A stretch of 26,092 nt of DNA. It comes from JAFGFY01 sp964520425. GTDB lineage: Bacteria > Desulfobacterota > DSM-4660 > Desulfatiglandales > HGW-15. The notes below the pieces were generated by a model. That model saw only the letters and a program-made list of their open reading frames with translations. It did not search any database and was not told the DNA's origin. The position numbers were made by a program, and so were the translations under genes. Location: NCBI GenBank assembly GCA_964520425.1, contig CAZFMX010000045.1, forward strand, positions 1 to 26,092, read 5' to 3'. Below are positions 22,747 through 26,092 of this stretch, piece after piece. Each line of letters opens with the position of its first letter. Position 1 is the stretch's first letter.

Positions 22747-22837
22747 GGAAATAATTCGGGCTTAGCCAAAATCCACCACCAGATTTCCATTTATGTGTTA
22801 TGATTAATAGTTTTGGGCGAATCCTGGGCGGCAGCGA

Positions 22838-23005
22838 GGTGTTAGATGCAAGGCGCCGAGGAGCGCCGATAGAGGCGTATGAGCAATACGCAGTAAGGAG
22901 AAGCGACCGCCCGTCCTCCGTAGCAGGCTATCCATCCTCCATAGCAGAGTACTGCGGAGGACGGGCTGAGGAGGATGGAAAGGCAACGCAGCAGATGATA
23001 CCTTG
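22838..23005. repeat. Dispersed repeat copy 2 with an embedded strong hairpin, between the two divergent promoters
   Basis: It shares with 20596-20700 the words ATGCAAGGC, AGGCGTA, AATACGC/AGTACGC and AACGCAGCAG. An insert within it has GCCCGTCCTCCG (22909-22920) paired perfectly with CGGAGGACGGGC (22955-22966), plus overlapping CCATCCTCC and GGAGGATGG arms. No gene is supported here. Confidence 0.55.
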
Positions 23006-23032
23006 ATGGTGGATCAGGGTAAAAAGATTCTC

Positions 23033-23059
23033 TTGACATCGGGAAATGGTTTGTATAAT
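23033..23059 (+). promoter_or_regulatory. aro operon promoter
   Basis: A perfect TTGACA (23033-23038) and a perfect TATAAT (23054-23059), with a 15-bp spacer that is shorter than the usual 17. The transcript would start near 23066, about 30 bases before the leader-peptide ATG. Confidence 0.8.
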
Positions 23060-23095
23060 AATGAAATTCTGTTAAAAAAAATCAAAGGTAAAAAG

Positions 23096-23164
23096 ATGAA
23101 AAACAATCAATCCTGGCAAAACTTCTTTTTTTATTATTGGGGGAGAGGTTTGCCCGGGGATTGA
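23096..23164 (+). CDS. Aromatic leader peptide: Phe3-Tyr2-Trp run ahead of the shikimate operon
   Basis: A 22-codon frame with AAAGG seven bases before its ATG. The peptide starts MKNNQSWQN, then F-F-F-Y-Y-W at codons 10-15 (23123-23140), then GRGLPGD and TGA. Seven of 22 residues are aromatic and all three aromatic amino acids are present. A perfect terminator follows 20 bases after the stop. CAATCAATCC (23104-23113, codons 3-6) pairs perfectly with GGATTGATTG (23158-23167, over the stop), so the aromatic run lies in the loop of a region 1:2 hairpin. GGTTTGCCC (23147-23155) can pair with GGGCGAATT (23193-23201) as antiterminator. The layout is that of a peptide-leader attenuator that reports lack of charged tRNA for Phe, Tyr or Trp. 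The role is inferred; the frame is seen directly. Confidence 0.88.
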   Translation: MKNNQSWQNFFFYYWGRGLPGD

Positions 23165-23184
23165 TTGCTTCTGTTTTCCAATTC

Positions 23185-23227
23185 AAAGCCGTGGGCGAAT
23201 TAAAGCCCACGGCTTTTTTTATTTTTT
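23185..23227 (+). terminator. aro attenuator terminator
   Basis: AAAGCCGTGGGC (23185-23196) and GCCCACGGCTTT (23205-23216) pair perfectly over 12 bp around an 8-base loop, followed by TTTTATTTTTT. It stands between promoter and first gene, so without an antitermination mechanism it would shut the operon off. Confidence 0.93.
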
Positions 23228-23281
23228 ATAGAAATAGCGTTTAGTTTCATCATGTTATACAAAAAATTTGGGCCGAATAGA

Positions 23282-23818
23282 ATGAATATTGTACTCATAG
23301 GTTATCGTTGCAGTGGAAAGACGGCCGTGGGCAGAATTCTCGCCGATGAGCTGCACATGAACTTCGCCGATACAGACCTCTTGATCGAGGTGGAAGCTGG
23401 GGAAAACATCGAGGCTATCATCAAAACAAAGAGCTGGGACCATTTTCGGAATCTCGAATCAGATGTCATCGTAAGGGTCTCAGAAAAAGACAATCATGTC
23501 ATCGCCACCGGGGGTGGAGTTGTCGTCAAAAAGAAAAATGTAAAGGCCCTGAAAAAGGATGGTTGGGTCGTCTGGCTTGACGCCCAACCCGACGTCCTGA
23601 AGGAGAGAATGGAAAAAGAACTGCATTCGGGGAACATCAGGCCATCCTTGACAGGAGCTGATCCTCTGGCGGAAATCGAGGAGGTCATGAATACCCGAAG
23701 ATCGATGTACCAAGAGGCCGGGGATTTTGTGGTCGATACGACCAGACTCTCCGAAACAGAGGCCGCGGCACTGATTATGAAGAATCTGCCGATACGATTG
23801 AGGGACAGGAAAGGATAA
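23282..23818 (+). CDS. aroK: Shikimate kinase
   Basis: A 178-residue P-loop kinase that phosphorylates shikimate with ATP in the cytoplasm. Walker A is GYRCSGKTAVG, the shikimate-binding Asp is in FADTDLLIE, and the glycine motif is ATGGGVVVKKKNV; WLDAQPDVLKERM and RPSL (lid Arg) follow. The start MNIVLIGY at ATG 23282 matches homologues; an in-frame ATG at 23252 would add ten residues and neither has a strong ribosome site. It is the first gene after the aro attenuator, 54 bases beyond the T tract, and ends 4 bp before aroC. Confidence 0.95.
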   Translation: MNIVLIGYRCSGKTAVGRILADELHMNFADTDLLIEVEAGENIEAIIKTKSWDHFRNLESDVIVRVSEKDNHVIATGGGVVVKKKNVKALKKDGWVVWLDAQPDVLKERMEKELHSGNIRPSLTGADPLAEIEEVMNTRRSMYQEAGDFVVDTTRLSETEAAALIMKNLPIRLRDRKG

Positions 23819-23822
23819 AACC

Positions 23823-24914
23823 ATGGCAGGAAACACATTCGGACACATTTTTAAAGTCACCACGTTTGGAGAATCACACGGACAAGGCGTCGGCGCAGTG
23901 ATTGAGGGTTGCCCTCCCCGAATCAGTCTGTCCCCGGAAGACTTCGTCCGAGACATGGCACGACGGAGACCTGGAAAGCCTGGTATCGCCAGTGCTCGAA
24001 AAGAAACGGACAGGGTACAAATTTTATCCGGTGTTTTTGAAGGTCTGACCACAGGGGTCCCCATTGCCCTTTTCATTCAGAACAAAGACGCGGACAGCAC
24101 GCCATACAAGCCCCTGGAACGGCTCTTTCGCCCTGGTCACGCTGATTATGCCTATTTCAAGAAATACGGGCACTTTGACCACAGGGGGGGAGGGAGATCT
24201 TCTGCCCGAGAAACCGCGGCACGAGTCGCTGCCGGCGTGGTAGCCGGAAAGATCCTGGCCCCTTTAGGTGTTAAGATTATGGCCTACACTCTTGAACTGG
24301 GTGGGGTGAAGGCAGAGAATATTGATCTGGATTCTGTTGAAGAGAGTCCCTTGTTCTGCCCCGACTCGACAGCCACAAAAAAAATGGAAGAGGCCGTGAA
24401 AAAGGCGAAAAAAGAAGGAGATTCTCTTGGCGGTATTGCAGAAATCCGAGTCATAGGTTGTCCGGCGGGTCTGGGAGAACCTGTCTTTGACAAACTCGAT
24501 GCAGAACTGGCCAAGGCGATCATGTCTATCGGAACAGTAAAGGGCGTGGAAATAGGAGAAGGCTTCGATGCGGCTGGGCTCAAGGGTTCTGAAAATAATG
24601 ATCCCATCACCCCCAAGGGGTTCGGCACAAACCGATCCGGAGGAATCCTCGGCGGAATCTCCAACGGAGATGACATCCTTCTGAGGACGGCCCTGAAGCC
24701 GATTCCATCCATCGGGAAAGAACAAGATACTGTGGACAGGGAAGGACATGCCGCCAAGATCACATTCACCGGAAGGCATGATACTTCCTCTATTCCCCGG
24801 ATCATTCCGGTGTTGGAGGCTATGGTCAAAATCGTCCTGGCCGATCACTATTTGCGATCAAAGGTCATGACATCATGCATTGAAAGGAAATCATTGGACA
24901 ATGAACAGTCTTAA
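23823..24914 (+). CDS. aroC: Chorismate synthase
   Basis: A 363-residue FMN-dependent enzyme that converts EPSP to chorismate, the branch point for Trp, Phe and Tyr. Signatures include TFGESHG near the N-terminus, RPGHADYAY, GGGRSSARETAARVAAG, GGISNGDD and FTGRHDTSSI. AAAGGA precedes ATG 23823. The end overlaps the aroF start by 14 bp, so the genes are translationally coupled. Its product feeds TrpE, encoded in the divergent operon. Confidence 0.98.
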   Translation: MAGNTFGHIFKVTTFGESHGQGVGAVIEGCPPRISLSPEDFVRDMARRRPGKPGIASARKETDRVQILSGVFEGLTTGVPIALFIQNKDADSTPYKPLERLFRPGHADYAYFKKYGHFDHRGGGRSSARETAARVAAGVVAGKILAPLGVKIMAYTLELGGVKAENIDLDSVEESPLFCPDSTATKKMEEAVKKAKKEGDSLGGIAEIRVIGCPAGLGEPVFDKLDAELAKAIMSIGTVKGVEIGEGFDAAGLKGSENNDPITPKGFGTNRSGGILGGISNGDDILLRTALKPIPSIGKEQDTVDREGHAAKITFTGRHDTSSIPRIIPVLEAMVKIVLADHYLRSKVMTSCIERKSLDNEQS

Positions 24915-25722
24915 ACTTACATCCATAAATGGTGAAAAGGATAAACGCACCATCATCACCGTGGACAACGTGAAGGTCGGCAAGGATTTCGTGGTGATTG
25001 GTGGCCCGTGCAGCGTGGAGAGTGAGGAGCAGACCTTGGAAACGGCCCGGAAAGTCAAAGAGGCCGGCGGTGACATGCTCAGAGGTGGGGCATTCAAACC
25101 AAGAACCTCCCCCTATGATTTTCAGGGACTGGGGCTGCAAGGCCTGAAGATTCTTGAAAAGGCGAAGAAAGAGACCGGGCTTCCGGTGGTCACCGAAGTG
25201 ACTGATCCTCGAGATGTCTCCTGGGTATGCGAATACGCCGATGTTCTTCAGATCGGAACCAGAAATATGCAGAACTACTCCCTCCTCAAGGAAGTCGGGA
25301 AAGTCAACAAGCCGGTGCTTCTGAAAAGAGGAATGTACTCGACCCTGAAAGAGTGGCTCAATTGCGCGGAATATATCCTTGCAGAAGGCAATCCGAACGT
25401 CATCCTCTGCGAAAGGGGGATCAGGACCCATGAGAGCTACACGAGAAATACTCTGGACCTGAGCATCGTGCCATCGGTCAAGGAAGTCAGTCATCTTCCC
25501 ATTATTGTGGACCCTTCGCACGGAACAGGCAGGCTGAGTCTCATCGAATCCATGTCTCTCGCGAGTTTGGCGGCCGGCGCAGATGGTATCATGGTTGAAG
25601 TCCATTACAGACCCGAGGAGGCCTTGTGTGATAAGGATCAGGCCATGCCCCCGGAGATGTTTGCACGGTTGGTGAAGAAGCTCAAGGTGTTACAAACCTC
25701 AATGACAGGGATTAACGAATAA
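24901..25722 (+). CDS. aroF: DAHP synthase, type I-beta (short form)
   Basis: A 273-residue enzyme that condenses phosphoenolpyruvate and erythrose-4-phosphate, the first step of the shikimate pathway. Catalytic and metal motifs are intact: VVIGGPCSVES, MLRGGAFKPRTSPYDFQG, IGTRNMQNYSLL, VLLKRGM, CERGIRTHESYTRNTLDLS and VDPSHGTGR. Only ~35 residues precede the barrel core, so the ferredoxin-like regulatory domain of the ~338-residue Thermotoga-type enzyme is absent, as is any chorismate-mutase fusion. This suggests no classical feedback inhibition, matching transcript-level control by the upstream attenuator (inference). ATG 24901 is chosen over TTG 24880. The name aroF follows common usage for this family. 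Confidence 0.96.
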   Translation: MNSLKLTSINGEKDKRTIITVDNVKVGKDFVVIGGPCSVESEEQTLETARKVKEAGGDMLRGGAFKPRTSPYDFQGLGLQGLKILEKAKKETGLPVVTEVTDPRDVSWVCEYADVLQIGTRNMQNYSLLKEVGKVNKPVLLKRGMYSTLKEWLNCAEYILAEGNPNVILCERGIRTHESYTRNTLDLSIVPSVKEVSHLPIIVDPSHGTGRLSLIESMSLASLAAGADGIMVEVHYRPEEALCDKDQAMPPEMFARLVKKLKVLQTSMTGINE

Positions 25723-26092
25723 TGAGAGAACTCAAGATCAAGGGAACTTCAGGGGACTCGACCCTGTACGTCGGGGAAAGCCTTCAAAATCTTAAGGATT
25801 ACATTCCTCCAGTCAGAACGGTCATTATTACAGATAGCAACGTCAAACATCTTTATCAAAGATATTTCCCATCCACTGAAATCATAGAGATCGGCATGGG
25901 GGAGAAAATTAAGAATCTGGATACGGTCCGGATGCTTTATGAGAAGCTGATAGAGTTCGAGGTGGACCGATCCTCTTTTATGGTTGGCATTGGAGGCGGG
26001 ATCGTCTGTGATATTGCCGGATTCGTCGCCTCAACCTATCTCCGGGGTGTGAGGTTCGGCTTTGTCTCCTCAACGCTCTTATCACAGGTCGA
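25722..26092 (+). CDS. aroB: 3-dehydroquinate synthase (N-terminal part, cut by window edge)
   Basis: The ATG at 25722 overlaps the aroF stop by one base (TAATG). The frame stays open for 123 codons to the window end. The NAD-binding and fold signatures of dehydroquinate synthase are visible: VIITDSNVKHLY, then VGIGGGIVCDIAGFVASTYLRG, then FVSSTLLSQV. It would convert DAHP, the product of the preceding gene, to 3-dehydroquinate. The remaining two thirds lie outside the window. Confidence 0.95.
   Translation, partial: MRELKIKGTSGDSTLYVGESLQNLKDYIPPVRTVIITDSNVKHLYQRYFPSTEIIEIGMGEKIKNLDTVRMLYEKLIEFEVDRSSFMVGIGGGIVCDIAGFVASTYLRGVRFGFVSSTLLSQV

Noticed and set aside
23480..24076. 198-codon leftward frame
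   Set aside because: Antisense across aroK and aroC, both of which are complete and recognisable.
24865..25605. 246-codon leftward frame
   Set aside because: Antisense to aroF, which has all its catalytic motifs.
1..26092. tRNA or rRNA genes
   Set aside because: I found no cloverleaf with a TTCRANNC arm or rRNA-like stretch on either strand.

Overview
The window looks like a chromosomal segment of a draft or metagenome-derived bacterial genome, most likely a member of the Desulfobacterota (former Deltaproteobacteria). This is inferred from gene content and style, not from a database search: a single-domain RRM protein with an Arg/Gly tail, a SlyD-like FKBP, a small protein with an HxxFGxGxV motif, separate trp genes in the order E-G-D-C-F-B-A, a short type I-beta DAHP synthase, and many dispersed non-coding repeats. 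A 100-N scaffold gap lies at 20064-20163.

Layout. Positions 1-5000 hold small, mostly leftward genes: the N-terminal part of a B12-binding radical SAM protein (cut by the window edge), an HxxFGxGxV protein, a rightward cold-shock protein with a clear terminator, a KOW/Tudor-like small protein, an RRM protein, a SlyD-type isomerase and an unrecognised 143-aa protein. At 5524-7173 is phosphoglucomutase. At 7508-11447 is a two-gene unit of unknown function: a 1027-aa exported protein with an octapeptide repeat, then a lipoprotein. It is bracketed by two direct copies of a roughly 137-bp repeat. At 11697-14438 are regulators: an orphan Xre protein with a palindrome upstream, an ECF sigma factor coupled to a small membrane protein, and a second Xre-type regulator paired with a polytopic membrane protein, apparently expressed from a leaderless transcript.

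From 14472 to the right edge the window is aromatic amino-acid biosynthesis. The complete trp operon (trpEGDCFBA) runs leftward from about 22711. Inverted-repeat, MITE-like elements interrupt the trpE-trpG and trpG-trpD spacers. The shikimate operon (aroK-aroC-aroF-aroB, cut by the window end) runs rightward from about 23066. The two operons diverge from a roughly 300-bp region.

The most interesting finding is that both divergent operons carry peptide-leader transcription attenuators. The trp leader encodes a 27-residue peptide with three tandem Trp codons, followed by an 11-pair antiterminator and a terminator. The aro leader encodes a 22-residue peptide with the run Phe-Phe-Phe-Tyr-Tyr-Trp (codons 10-15, plus Trp7), followed by a perfect 12-bp terminator. 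The common aromatic pathway would thus sense all three end products through ribosome stalling, while the trp branch senses Trp alone. The DAHP synthase has no room for an N-terminal regulatory domain, which fits control at the transcript level. These regulatory readings come from sequence and hand-paired RNA structures only.
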